Source: Desulfovibrio sp. (GTDB taxonomy: Bacteria; Desulfobacterota; Desulfovibrionia; Desulfovibrionales; Desulfovibrionaceae). From it: a stretch of 64,000 nt of DNA. The position numbers were made by a program, and so were the translations under genes. Of the stretch, positions 1-8,645 are shown piece after piece; the stretch's first letter is position 1, and the number at the start of each line of letters is the position of its first letter. The notes beneath the pieces were generated by a model, which worked only from the letters and a program-made list of their open reading frames with translations, did no database searches and was not told the origin of the DNA. The stretch covers positions 1 to 64,000 of the forward strand of contig JAITHT010000081.1 in assembly GCA_031279825.1 (NCBI GenBank), written 5' to 3'.

Positions 1-282
1 CGCGCTCCTGACGTATCCCTGAACAACACGCGCTCAGGGAGGCAAACCCGCTTACACGGCTTTGCCCCCCTTTCTCGCGCTTCTCCCTTTCTTACACCCG
101 ATCCCGACCAAAGTCAAAAGATTTCCCGTGAGGACGAACGGCGGCCCCGCGCGAATTGTTACCGTAGCGGAAAAGGCCTTCCGACGTAAGCGCGTCGCGC
201 TGACGCGCCTGTCAAGGGATGTCTTGTATTGACATAATCGCCGATGTCCTGAAGTATGGCCTCCGCAATCCGTGAACACGAA
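1..282. other. No gene recognised at the window start
   Basis: I see no supported gene here. The ORF-track entries on the minus strand are low-complexity arginine-rich shadows with no family resemblance. A TTGACA at 229-234 could be a -35 box for cobB, but no convincing -10 follows at the usual distance. No cobalamin-riboswitch-like block is obvious before cobB. Confidence 0.4.
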
Positions 283-391
283 GCTGACAACGCGCTTTAT
301 CCGGGCGCGCTTGCGCACGGGGAGCAGGCGAAACGTGTTTTCGCCGAGGGCGGCGAGTGCGACGTTGCAAAGTTAATCCGCTCCGGGAAAG
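283..391 (+). repeat. Dispersed palindromic element, copy A (partial)
   Basis: The core GCGAAACGTGTTTTCGCC and the flank reading GAGTGCGACGTTGCAAAGTTAA match the other copies in this window, especially the one after ssb. The terminal hairpin at the left end is degraded. The element lies immediately upstream of cobB. It is in the same orientation as the copies near 28.0 and 61.0 kb. Confidence 0.7.
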
Positions 392-427
392 CATGGTTGA
401 CGACGGCCCCGGAAAATATACGGCAGT

Positions 428-2035
428 GTGCCAATGACAACAGAAAGCATGTCCCTTCCCCGGCTGATTGTGGCCGGCGCCCACAGCGGCGCGGGCAAAA
501 CCACGATTTCCCTGGCCCTTATGCGGGCTCTGACCAGGCGGGGCATGACGGTCCATCCGTATAAAATCGGGCCGGACTATATCGATCCGGCCTTTCATCA
601 AGCCGCCGCCGGCCGCCCCTCCCGCAATCTCGACTCCTGGATTCTGCCGCCGGAGACCTTGACGAAACTGTTTTCCCGCCGCTTTTTCCATCCTTCGCCC
701 TCGCCTGCCCTCTCCTCCACGGAGCGCGTAACGGCGAAAGGCTCGGAAAAGATCGCCCGCGCGTCGAATGCGCGACATATCGCCGTCATTGAAGGCGTCA
801 TGGGCCTTTTTGACGGCCAGGGAAGCGAAAGTTCCGGCAGCACCGCTCACGTGGCCTCCCTGCTCAATACGCCTGTCGTCCTGCTGATCAACGGCGAGGG
901 CATCTCCCTGAGCGCCGCCGCCCTGGTGTCGGGCTACGCCGCTTTCCAGCCCCATCCGCATATCGGCAATACTCGCGTCGCGGCCGTGATCATTAATCGG
1001 GTATCCGGTCCGAGGCATTACGAGATCTTACGGCAGTGTATAGAAGAGCATGTTTCCATCCCCTGTTTGGGCTGCCTGCCCAAAAACGTTATAACTCCCC
1101 TGCCGAGCCGCCATCTCGGTCTGGTCCCGGCGAACGAACTTGACGCGCTGACGGAATATCTGGACACCCTGGCAACCCTGGCTGAAAACTATTGCGATAT
1201 TGACGCGTTACTTTCCCTGGCGGAAAGCGCTCCTTCCCTGCCGTCCGCATCGCGGAAAAAATCGCCCGCGCCGGCGTCATGCCCCACTCCCTCAACGGCG
1301 CTCCCCACCCGCCCCGCGTCCTCTTTCCCTTTACCCTCCGCCATTCCGCAAAATCGCGTACGCATCGGGCTGGCCCGCGATGCCGCTTTTTCCTTTTACT
1401 ATCCGGACAATCTGGAATTGCTTGAAGATATGCGCGCGGAGATTGTTCCTTTCAGTCCTCTGCGAGACGCCGGTCTCCCGGCGGCTTTGGACGGGCTGTA
1501 TCTGGGAGGGGGCTTTCCGGAAATATTCGCACGGGAACTTGAGGCGAACCATCGCTTACGCGCCGAAATCGCCGCCGCTCTGGAAGCGGGCATGCCGGCC
1601 TATGCGGAATGCGGCGGGATGCTGTATTTATGCGCATCCTTACGCGTGCCGGCGCGGGCAACCGCTTCTCCTCCCCAAAACTTCGCCATGGCCGGATTCT
1701 TTCCTGAACAGGCGGAAATGACCACCCGCCTCCAACCCTTCGGCTATGTCACCCTTACCCCGCATCAGGACTGCCTGCTCGGAGCCGCCGGAACGCGCCT
1801 GCGGGCCCATGAGTTTCACTATGCCCGCCTGCTTGCGCCTGAACCGCCCGTACCCCCGACCCCCGCTGTCTTCAGCGCGGCGAAAGCCGGCGGCGCAAGC
1901 TGGAAAGGCGGTTTACGCAAAAGGAACGTGCTGGCCATGTTCCCCCATCTGTTTTTTCACGCTTGTCCACAAGTGGCGGCGCGCTTTCTGAAAAGTTGCC
2001 GGCGCTACAGGCATGAAAAAGGAAATACGGAATGA
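428..2035 (+). CDS. cobB: Cobyrinate a,c-diamide synthase (CobB/CbiA)
   Basis: This enzyme amidates the a and c side chains of cobyrinate (or its hydrogeno/cobalt form), using glutamine and ATP, in cytoplasmic cobalamin synthesis. The N-terminal P-loop GAHSGAGKTT is at residues 17-26, followed by the family block KIGPDYIDPAFH. The C-terminal class I amidotransferase domain has the nucleophile region AECGGMLYL (Cys about 395) and the HEFHYARL histidine segment. At 535 aa it is longer than the usual 450-480, with a Pro/Ser-rich linker near residues 270-315 joining the two domains. The GTG start is as given in the ORF track; ATG codons at 434 and 449 are alternatives, and no strong Shine-Dalgarno distinguishes them. 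It overlaps cobQ by 4 nt (ATGA), which indicates translational coupling. Confidence 0.93.
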   Translation: MPMTTESMSLPRLIVAGAHSGAGKTTISLALMRALTRRGMTVHPYKIGPDYIDPAFHQAAAGRPSRNLDSWILPPETLTKLFSRRFFHPSPSPALSSTERVTAKGSEKIARASNARHIAVIEGVMGLFDGQGSESSGSTAHVASLLNTPVVLLINGEGISLSAAALVSGYAAFQPHPHIGNTRVAAVIINRVSGPRHYEILRQCIEEHVSIPCLGCLPKNVITPLPSRHLGLVPANELDALTEYLDTLATLAENYCDIDALLSLAESAPSLPSASRKKSPAPASCPTPSTALPTRPASSFPLPSAIPQNRVRIGLARDAAFSFYYPDNLELLEDMRAEIVPFSPLRDAGLPAALDGLYLGGGFPEIFARELEANHRLRAEIAAALEAGMPAYAECGGMLYLCASLRVPARATASPPQNFAMAGFFPEQAEMTTRLQPFGYVTLTPHQDCLLGAAGTRLRAHEFHYARLLAPEPPVPPTPAVFSAAKAGGASWKGGLRKRNVLAMFPHLFFHACPQVAARFLKSCRRYRHEKGNTE

Positions 2036-3663
2036 CCGCAAAAACCCTGATGATTCAAGGAACCGCCTCCTCCGCGGGTAAAAGCCTGCTGGTGACGGCC
2101 TTATGCCGTCTGTTCCGGCGCAAAGGGATAATGGTCGCTCCCTTCAAAGCTCAAAATATGTCATTAAACGCCTTCATCACCCGTGAAGGCCATGAGATGG
2201 GGCGGGCGCAGGCCGTTCAAGCCGAGGCGGCCGGCATTGCCCCCTCCTGTTTCATGAATCCGGTATTGCTCAAACCCGCCGAAGATCATGTCTGCCAGCT
2301 AATCGTCAACGGCCGCGCGCGCGCCGTCATGTCGGCCAGACAATACTATGCCTTCCGCCGCACCCTGCGAAGCGAGGTGACGCGCGCGTTCACCTCCCTG
2401 GCGAAAGAATACGAACTTATCATCATAGAAGGCGCGGGCAGCCCGGCGGAAATAAACCTGCGGGAAAACGATCTCGCCAATATGGGCATGGCTGAAATGG
2501 CGAATGCCCCGGTGCTCCTGGTGGGAGATATCGACCGGGGCGGCGTGTTCGCCTCATTATACGGCACGGTTATGTTGCTGGACGCGGATGAACAGCGGCG
2601 TATCCGCGGCTTTGTCGTCAACAAATTCCGTGGGGACCTGAGCATTCTTGAACCAGGTCTGCGTCGCCTGGAAACGCTGCTCGGCATGCCGGTACTGGGA
2701 GTACTGCCTTACCGGCGCTTTCACATTGATGAAGAGGACAGCCTTACTGAACGTCTCGACATACTCCCCGCGCCTCCCTCGCAAAACGATCGTCCTGCCG
2801 CTTCCGCTATGCTGGATATCGCGGTAATCCGCCTGCCCAGACTCTCCAATTTCACGGATTTCGCCGTTTTCGACACCCTGCCGCAGGTTCGCCTGCGTTA
2901 CGCGGACTCACCGGCAACGCTCGGCAAGCCGGATCTCGTCATTATTCCCGGCACAAAAAATACCCCGGAAGACATGCGTTTTCTCGAACAAAGCGCGTTG
3001 GCCGCCGCGATACGCGCCCTTCACGCCCGTGGAGTCCCCCTGATCGGCATTTGCGGCGGTTTTCAGATGCTCGGCAAGGCCATTCACGATCCGTTGGGTG
3101 TGGAGGGAAGCCGTAAAACAATCCGGGGACTGGGCCTTTTGCATATGGAGACCGTTTTCAGCCAGCACAAACGCACCGCGCAGGCCGGCATCACCGTTTG
3201 CGCAAACAAGGGAATCATGCTGGGGACAAAGGGCATGCGTCTGTCCGGCTATGAAATCCACATGGGACAAAGCTTCCGATCCGGCGATCGTTTCCGCCCG
3301 AACGCCGACGGGAACAACGCGTGTCCCGAACAGCCGGCTTTTGCCGGGTTTTCCCCCCTGGGGCACACGGCGCAAGGAGAAGCCGAAGGCGCGATCAATG
3401 ACGAAGGCACGCTTATAGGCACCTACCTGCACGGCATCTTCGACAATCCTGAATTCACTCTCGCCATGCTGAACAACATCCGCCGAAACAAAGGGCTGGC
3501 GATCCCGGATGACGTAACGCCGGAGTATACCGCGTTCCGCCTGAATGAATATGACGATCTGGCCGATATGGTCGAGCGGCATCTCGATATTCCGGCTCTG
3601 GAGCGTATTATCGAGACATGGTCTTATACCGAGTTGCTTTCAAAACGGCTTCCGCCGTTTTGA
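2032..3663 (+). CDS. cobQ: Cobyric acid synthase (CobQ/CbiP)
   Basis: CobQ amidates the b, d, e and g carboxylates of adenosylcobyrinate a,c-diamide to give cobyric acid. The protein shows the P-loop GTASSAGKSL, then AQNMSLNAFIT, EGAGSPAEINLRENDLANMG and GDIDRGGVFASLYGT. The glutamine amidotransferase domain carries GICGGFQMLG (nucleophilic Cys) and GTYLHGIFD. At 543 aa it is slightly longer than typical. The ATG overlaps the cobB stop, and AAGGAAAT precedes it at good spacing. A perfect inverted repeat straddles its stop codon. Confidence 0.95.
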   Translation: MTAKTLMIQGTASSAGKSLLVTALCRLFRRKGIMVAPFKAQNMSLNAFITREGHEMGRAQAVQAEAAGIAPSCFMNPVLLKPAEDHVCQLIVNGRARAVMSARQYYAFRRTLRSEVTRAFTSLAKEYELIIIEGAGSPAEINLRENDLANMGMAEMANAPVLLVGDIDRGGVFASLYGTVMLLDADEQRRIRGFVVNKFRGDLSILEPGLRRLETLLGMPVLGVLPYRRFHIDEEDSLTERLDILPAPPSQNDRPAASAMLDIAVIRLPRLSNFTDFAVFDTLPQVRLRYADSPATLGKPDLVIIPGTKNTPEDMRFLEQSALAAAIRALHARGVPLIGICGGFQMLGKAIHDPLGVEGSRKTIRGLGLLHMETVFSQHKRTAQAGITVCANKGIMLGTKGMRLSGYEIHMGQSFRSGDRFRPNADGNNACPEQPAFAGFSPLGHTAQGEAEGAINDEGTLIGTYLHGIFDNPEFTLAMLNNIRRNKGLAIPDDVTPEYTAFRLNEYDDLADMVERHLDIPALERIIETWSYTELLSKRLPPF

Positions 3664-3667
3664 AAGC
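3636..3667 (+). terminator. Perfect hairpin straddling the cobQ stop
   Basis: GCTTTCAAAACGGC (3636-3649) and its exact reverse complement (3654-3667) form 14-bp arms around a 4-nt loop, with the TGA stop inside the right arm. No T-run follows, so classical intrinsic termination is uncertain. Transcript 3'-end protection is another possibility. Confidence 0.5.
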
Positions 3668-3815
3668 TCGGCCGCGGCGCGAGCGCGGTCGCGCCTTGCC
3701 TCCGAAATGCTTCGCATTTCGACGCGACATTCTGTCGCTCTGATACCAAGTTACAACCCTGTTGATTGCAACTTGGTATCAGAACCGCTCCCGGCTCACA
3801 GACATTATAACCGGC
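3668..3815. repeat. Hairpin-rich intergenic stretch
   Basis: Successive small palindromes occur here: CGAAATGCTTCGCATTTCG, GCGACATTCTGTCGC, and a 13-bp perfect pair CTGATACCAAGTT / AACTTGGTATCAG at 3740-3752 and 3770-3782. I see no open frame of merit. It separates the cob genes from the lipoprotein gene and probably includes transcript-end structure. Confidence 0.5.
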
Positions 3816-3844
3816 TTGAAAAATACGAAAGAATTGTCTATACT
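3816..3844 (+). promoter_or_regulatory. Sigma-70-type promoter for the CpoB-like gene
   Basis: TTGAAA at 3816-3821, a 17-nt spacer, then TATACT at 3839-3844, about 48 nt before the ATG at 3892. This is a near-consensus vegetative promoter. Confidence 0.7.
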
Positions 3845-3891
3845 TAATCAAGAAATCAGGCAACAGAACTTTTTAAACACGGATATCGTTT

Positions 3892-4716
3892 ATGCGTACG
3901 CTTCTTCGCCTTCTTTTCTTCACTGGCGCAAGCCTCCTTGTCACGGCATGTTCCACGACCGAACAACGGCTCAACAGCCTCGAAGGGCAAATACAGCATG
4001 TGCAAGTGCTTGATTTGCGCCTGTCCAACGCTGAAGACCGCCTGAACAAAGTGGAAAGCGATGTGCTTGACGCACGCGGCATGGCCTCTTCAGGTAAAAA
4101 CGGGAATAGAAAAAGTGAACGCGGATACGCGCAGGCCGGACTTCGTTCTTCCAAGAGCGCTTCTTCCGTGGGTACGGAGCCGGCTTCCTCCCCTCAATTC
4201 GCGACGATTGTCCCGGCATCTCCGTCTCCATCCCTGTCTCCGCCTGTTTCTGAAACACGTGCGTCGTCTCCTGGAGCAATACATCACGCGCCGGCCGGGA
4301 TAACTCGACCTTTTACCGAAGAACGCTCTTTCTCTCCTCCGCAAAAAACCGGCTCGGGCGAATACGACAAGGCTCTCGCTCTTTACTACAGCGGGCAATA
4401 TGAAAAAGCGCAGGAACAGTTCTCCGACTTCCTCAGCCGCCATCCCTCCAACTCCCTGGCTCCCAACACCGTCTACTGGCAGGGGGAATGCTTGTACGCC
4501 CGGAAAAAATTCGATTCCGCCATAATTCTTTTCAAAGACCTGGCGGCCAAATACCCCAAGCACTCCAAAGCGGCAGCCGCGCTGTTAAAGGCCGGTTTTG
4601 CCTACGAGAAGATCGGGGATATGGAAAATGCCCGCTTCTACTGGCAAATCCTCATTGACGACTTTCCTCGATCAGAACCCGCGAGCATAGCGCGTAAACT
4701 GCTCGCGCAAGGATAA
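3892..4716 (+). CDS. CpoB/YbgF-like TPR lipoprotein
   Basis: The protein starts with a lipoprotein signal peptide ending in the lipobox LVTAC (Cys about 20). A heptad-rich predicted coiled coil follows (about residues 25-65), then a Ser/Pro-rich linker and a C-terminal TPR block from about residue 160 (EYDKALALYYSGQYEKA onward). This layout matches CpoB/YbgF, a periplasmic partner of the Tol-Pal system that coordinates outer-membrane constriction with peptidoglycan synthesis. CpoB itself is usually a soluble periplasmic protein, so the lipobox is a variation. No tol or pal gene is visible here, so the role is inferred from architecture alone. A clear promoter lies upstream, and dprA follows after 25 nt. 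Confidence 0.75.
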   Translation: MRTLLRLLFFTGASLLVTACSTTEQRLNSLEGQIQHVQVLDLRLSNAEDRLNKVESDVLDARGMASSGKNGNRKSERGYAQAGLRSSKSASSVGTEPASSPQFATIVPASPSPSLSPPVSETRASSPGAIHHAPAGITRPFTEERSFSPPQKTGSGEYDKALALYYSGQYEKAQEQFSDFLSRHPSNSLAPNTVYWQGECLYARKKFDSAIILFKDLAAKYPKHSKAAAALLKAGFAYEKIGDMENARFYWQILIDDFPRSEPASIARKLLAQG

Positions 4717-4741
4717 TCTCAGTTGCGTCAAGGGGTGCCGT

Positions 4742-6178
4742 GTGCCATACTTCGCCGATCTGTCCGCATCCGCAAAAAAAGAACTGTGGGCCGTGCTTGC
4801 CCTCCGCCATGCCCGCGGCATCGGCGTCCGCAGAGCGCAGCGCCTTATGGAGCATTTCGGTTCCGCCCTTGAGGCTGTCGCAGCAGGACTCTCCTCACCG
4901 GATGCGTGGGTCGCGCCGACGGGCATTCCACGGCGCGCGGCGGGAGCTTTTGCTTCCGCGCATTGGCGCGCCGACGCGAAAAGCGAATGGCTGGCCATTC
5001 AGCGGCACAACCTTTCGTTTCTTCTCCGGTCGGACGCCTGCTATCCGGATTCCCTCCGGCACATCGTTGATGCCCCTTTGCTGATCTATTACAAGGGAGA
5101 CCTTTCTCTTCTGCAAGGCCCCGCTGTAGCTGTGGTAGGCGCACGAAACTGTACCCGCGAAGGCATTGCGGTATCCGCTTTCTTTGCCCGGGGTCTTTCA
5201 GGAGCGGGAGTCGCCGTTATTTCCGGAATGGCGCGCGGTATTGACCGTTCCGCCCATCTGGCCGGCATGGAAGGCCCCGGCCGTTCCATCGCCGTCCTGG
5301 GCACGGGCATCGATATCTGCTATCCCCTCTGCAACAAAGATCTTTACGATCTTCTCGCCACACAAGGAATGCTTCTTTCTGAATTTCCACCCGGTTCAGG
5401 AGCGCTGGCCGCCCATTTTCCCATACGTAACCGTCTGATCAGCGGGCTTTCACAGGGGGTACTCGTGGTGGAAGCCGCGGACAAAAGCGGCAGTCTCATC
5501 ACCGCCCGGCTCGCCCTTGAGCAAAATCGGGATGTCTTTGCCGTGCCCGGCCATACCATGGCCGGAGTATCGGCAGGCTGCCGCAACCTCATCCGCCTCG
5601 GCGCCAAAGCGGTATTCAACGCCGATGACATTTTATGCGATCTTGCCCCGCTGCTGACTTTAGAGGCGCAAAAAGCCCTGGAGAACCGGCAAAGACAAGC
5701 GCAAAAGAAACACGAGACCGTGCGGGATACGCATATCCAGGCGCTGAACAGCGCTGAAGAGGTTTTGCCACAAGGGAAACTTCCCTGGATTGCTGAATCC
5801 CCGCAGCCGAAAGGCAATGCAAGAAAGCAAACCCTGAAGCGCAAGACAACGGCGTCCGTCCGCGCAAACGCTTCCTCTTGCCGGCAAATCCATCCACGCG
5901 CCGAGCCTGTCCCCACCCTGAACAATCCTCCATCGGAACAATCGTCAGTTGCTCCCTACCCTGCGCAAAACAAGGAACCTTTAACCCCGAGTACGCCTGC
6001 CCCTCTCAGCCCTGACGAACGCCGGGTCATAGCGGGGCTTACCGTGCGTTACGCGCATATCGACAGCCTTGCCCGGAATCTCAACATGGACATAGCACAA
6101 CTCAGCAGCCTGTTGGCCATACTCGAGGTGCGCGGACTAGTGCGGCGCGCCCCGGGCATGCGCTACGCCCTGCCCTGA
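4742..6178 (+). CDS. dprA: DNA processing protein DprA (Smf)
   Basis: DprA loads RecA onto incoming single-stranded DNA during transformation. The Rossmann-like DNA-binding core runs through VAVVGARNCTREG, VISGMARGIDRSAH, GTGIDICYP, FPIRNRLISGLSQGVLVVEA and AVPGH, all typical of the family. The N-terminal part is a helix-hairpin-helix-like region (ARGIGVRRAQRLMEHFG). A low-complexity linker of about 100 residues (310-410) leads to a C-terminal winged-helix-like DprA domain (AHIDSLARNLNMDIAQLSSLL). The GTG start is preceded by AAGGGG at good spacing. At 478 aa it is longer than the usual 370-ish because of the linker. No other competence genes are nearby. Confidence 0.93.
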   Translation: MPYFADLSASAKKELWAVLALRHARGIGVRRAQRLMEHFGSALEAVAAGLSSPDAWVAPTGIPRRAAGAFASAHWRADAKSEWLAIQRHNLSFLLRSDACYPDSLRHIVDAPLLIYYKGDLSLLQGPAVAVVGARNCTREGIAVSAFFARGLSGAGVAVISGMARGIDRSAHLAGMEGPGRSIAVLGTGIDICYPLCNKDLYDLLATQGMLLSEFPPGSGALAAHFPIRNRLISGLSQGVLVVEAADKSGSLITARLALEQNRDVFAVPGHTMAGVSAGCRNLIRLGAKAVFNADDILCDLAPLLTLEAQKALENRQRQAQKKHETVRDTHIQALNSAEEVLPQGKLPWIAESPQPKGNARKQTLKRKTTASVRANASSCRQIHPRAEPVPTLNNPPSEQSSVAPYPAQNKEPLTPSTPAPLSPDERRVIAGLTVRYAHIDSLARNLNMDIAQLSSLLAILEVRGLVRRAPGMRYALP

Positions 6179-6277
6179 TCCTGCTCCGCGCTCCTTAAAT
6201 CAGCGGTTCCCTAAAGCCTGCCGCGTCATGGGTTTTTCCGGGGACACATTTTACGGTAGAAAATCAAGCAAATCTTT

Positions 6278-6324
6278 GAAAAAGAGACGGGCGGCCTTCA
6301 TAACGAGCAGCCCTTCTCTTTTTC
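6278..6324. terminator. Bidirectional intrinsic terminator after dprA
   Basis: GAAAAAGAGA (6278-6287) pairs exactly with TCTCTTTTTC (6315-6324), and an inner GGGC/GCCC pair extends the stem. The A-tract and T-tract on either side make it a plausible terminator on both strands. Confidence 0.65.
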
Positions 6325-6336
6325 GATGCTTTGGGA

Positions 6337-6365
6337 TTGACAAGGTGTCTTTGTGGATATACATA
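6337..6365 (+). promoter_or_regulatory. Probable mazEF promoter
   Basis: A consensus TTGACA at 6337-6342 is followed after 17 nt by TACATA; TATACA lies two bases earlier. The -10 area overlaps the imperfect palindrome GGATATACATAATTATCC, a reasonable site for autoregulation by a MazE-type antitoxin. Confidence 0.5.
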
Positions 6366-6386
6366 ATTATCCATATGGAGGGCGCC

Positions 6387-6638
6387 ATGCAACAGGTTCA
6401 CATCAGTAGATGGGGCAACAGCCTGGGGTTTCGCATCCCGCGCGGCATTGCCGACAGTCTGGATATTCAGGCGGGCGACACCCTGGAACTCACCCCCGCC
6501 GAAGGCGGGTTGATGCTGAAAAAAGTGCCACCCACCGGCAAACGATATGCCTTGGCAGACATTCTTGATTCCTTCGCGCCGTCTTCTACGCGCCCGGAAG
6601 TGGATTTCGGCAAGCCGCAAGGTGAAGAAATATGGTAA
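6387..6638 (+). CDS. mazE: MazE-type antitoxin (AbrB/SpoVT fold)
   Basis: This is an 83-aa protein. Its N-terminal half (QVHISRWGNSLGFRIPRGIA and the following DTLELTPAEGGLML) is the swapped-hairpin AbrB/MazE DNA-binding domain. The C-terminal tail, rich in acidic and aromatic residues, is where MazE proteins wrap the toxin. I chose ATG 6387 because GGAGG ends 6 nt upstream and the family normally begins just before VHISRWGNS; the longer ORF in the track has no family match. The gene overlaps mazF by 7 nt. It probably binds its own promoter palindrome. Confidence 0.85.
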   Translation: MQQVHISRWGNSLGFRIPRGIADSLDIQAGDTLELTPAEGGLMLKKVPPTGKRYALADILDSFAPSSTRPEVDFGKPQGEEIW

Positions 6639-6994
6639 GCGCCGGGGGTAAAAAAGGTGTCCAAGCCCCGGAGCAAGGACAGGTGATCAGGCTCGATCTT
6701 GCTCCCACTCTCGGACATGAGCAAAAAGGCTACCGCCCGATGCTGGCGGTGTCCGCCACCGCGTTCAACCACCATACCGGCTTCTGCTGGGTTGTGCCGA
6801 TCACCGCCCCGCAAAAAGGCCTGCCCAATGAAATCCGGCTGCCGGATGGGCTGCCAGTGCATGGAACTTTGCTGCTTTCGCAACTGCGCTCCATTGACTG
6901 GCGGGCGCGTCCGTTTTCCGTGGCCTGCTCCGTGCCGCCCGCGTTTTTGGAAGACATCTGCGCCCGTCTTTCCGCTGTTATCGAACCTGAATAG
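6632..6994 (+). CDS. mazF: MazF-type endoribonuclease toxin
   Basis: This is a 120-aa PemK/MazF-fold protein. GQVIRLDLAPTLGHEQKGYRPMLAVSA contains the family strand pattern and the G-x-E/H-Q-K-G-x-RP motif. HTGFCWVVPITA and GTLLLSQLRSIDWRAR follow the usual core order, the latter with the conserved Q-R-S-I-D segment. MazF toxins cleave mRNA at short sequence motifs; the cut site cannot be read from sequence. Overlap with mazE supports co-translation as a type II toxin-antitoxin pair. The ends look intact. Confidence 0.88.
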   Translation: MVSAGGKKGVQAPEQGQVIRLDLAPTLGHEQKGYRPMLAVSATAFNHHTGFCWVVPITAPQKGLPNEIRLPDGLPVHGTLLLSQLRSIDWRARPFSVACSVPPAFLEDICARLSAVIEPE

Positions 6995-7107
6995 AAGTCA
7001 TCTCATAATGAATCCCGACCACGCCGGTTGGTGTCTCCATCATCCGGCTAATTTTCTGTTGCTTTTTTCAGACCTTTTTATTAGCCTTCATCAAATAAGG
7101 ATTGTGA

Positions 7108-7254
<147 letters not shown>

Positions 7255-7392
7255 CGCACATCCCCTCCGCCACGCTCTACAGCGCGCTCCCCGCAAGGGT
7301 TTGCGCGGTTTTGCCGTTTTCGAAACAGCCTTGTTTCCCGCTTGGAGGCAAGGCTGTTTCCCGTCCTTTTTCCGTCCGGCGGGGCCTTCCCC

Positions 7393-7553
7393 ATGCGCGT
7401 AGCCCTGATCCATTACTTACCAGGCTGGTGGGCATGCGCGGCGGGGAGAAGGCGCTGGAAAGCCTGTGCCGGCTTTTCCCCCAAACTATTTCCGAACATG
7501 CCGCCGCTTTTGACGCGGAGTTTTCTGAACGCACGATCAAGGCGTATTATTGA
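7393..7553 (+). pseudogene. Broken glycosyltransferase N-terminus
   Basis: ATG 7393 encodes MRVALIHY, and the next frame over continues as RLVGMRGGEKALESLCRLFP. Together they match the N-terminus of a common GT4 subfamily (VALVHYWLVGMRGGEKVLE-like). The frames are separated at 7413-7424, where two TTAC units occur; one extra unit would put the two halves in frame. The frame ends at a stop at 7553, and I find no further homology before hddA, so the gene is also truncated. A decayed gene is most likely. A phase-variable fragment is the alternative. Confidence 0.6.
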
Positions 7554-7661
7554 AGAATTGCCGGAAGCGGAGCGGAGGCGAGGCGGATATTCTTCTTTTT
7601 CTCCCGACAATCCGCGTCCGCGCCCGGAGCGTCTTCACTTTGAACACACTCCGAATATATC

Positions 7662-8645
7662 ATGATCATTACGAGAACGCCCTTACGCATCAGCTTTGCC
7701 GGCGGCGGCAGCGATCTGCGGGATTTTTACAGCCGCTTCGGCGGCGCGGTACTCAGCGTCAGCATCAATAAACACGTTTACCTGTCCATGCACCCCTACT
7801 TTTCCGAGGGGGGATATCTGCTCAAATATTCCCATTCGGAACAGCGGGACAGCCTGGAACAGATCGAACACAACATTATCCGGGAGGTTTTCCGCCGCTA
7901 CGCCATCAAGGGCGTGGACTTCAACTCCAGCGCGGACATCCCCTCCGGCACGGGGCTTGGTTCTTCTTCGGCCTTTACCGCCGGGCTTATCCATCTTTGC
8001 AACGTCCATAACGGAACCTACATGTCCAAAGAAGCCATGGCGGACGAGGCCGCGCATCTTGAAATAGACGTGCTGGGCGAGCCCATAGGCAAACAGGATC
8101 AATACGCCTGCGCCTGCGGCGGCTTGAATCTTATCCGGTTCAGCCAAGACGATACGGTACTGGTGGAAAAGCTGCCTCTGCCCCCTGAAGGATACCGGCG
8201 CCTGGAAGGCAACCTGCTGCTGTTTTACACGGGCAAGAGCCGCAGCGCCGGGAGCATCCTGGCGCGGCAGAAAGAGGATATCCTCAGTCCCCGGAGCGTG
8301 GAAAACCTGCGACACATGACCACCCTGGCCGCCGCGTTGCGGGAGGAGCTGCTGCGCAACAATATCGACGCCATGGGGGAAGTCCTGCACGAAGGCTGGC
8401 TGCGCAAAAAGGAACTGGCCGCAGGCATTACGGACGAGGCCATCGACGCGTGGTATGAGACAGCCAGACAAAACGGCGCGATGGGCGGCAAACTTCTGGG
8501 CGCGGGCGGAGGGGGTTTTTTGCTCTTTTACGTCAAGGAAGAAAATCATACCCGCGTGCGCAAGTCCCTGAACATGTTGCGGGAAACTCCGTTCCGCTTC
8601 GAGAACCAGGGTACGTCCCTCATCCACTATGAGGTGAACGCATGA
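7662..8645 (+). CDS. hddA: D-glycero-alpha-D-manno-heptose 7-phosphate kinase
   Basis: HddA is a GHMP-family kinase that phosphorylates heptose 7-phosphate at C1 in the route to GDP-D-glycero-alpha-D-manno-heptose. It shows the N-terminal TPLRISFAGGGSDL block, the ATP-binding loop DIPSGTGLGSSSAFTAG (about residues 90-106), and the C-terminal GGKLLGAGGGGFLLFY motif. The 327-aa length is normal. The neighbours gmhA and hddC-gmhB supply the other steps. It overlaps the next gene by 4 nt (ATGA). Confidence 0.92.
   Translation: MIITRTPLRISFAGGGSDLRDFYSRFGGAVLSVSINKHVYLSMHPYFSEGGYLLKYSHSEQRDSLEQIEHNIIREVFRRYAIKGVDFNSSADIPSGTGLGSSSAFTAGLIHLCNVHNGTYMSKEAMADEAAHLEIDVLGEPIGKQDQYACACGGLNLIRFSQDDTVLVEKLPLPPEGYRRLEGNLLLFYTGKSRSAGSILARQKEDILSPRSVENLRHMTTLAAALREELLRNNIDAMGEVLHEGWLRKKELAAGITDEAIDAWYETARQNGAMGGKLLGAGGGGFLLFYVKEENHTRVRKSLNMLRETPFRFENQGTSLIHYEVNA

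Noticed and set aside
1-427. Cobalamin riboswitch before cobB
   Set aside because: I could not find the conserved B12-box pattern; the sequence immediately upstream is the dispersed element.
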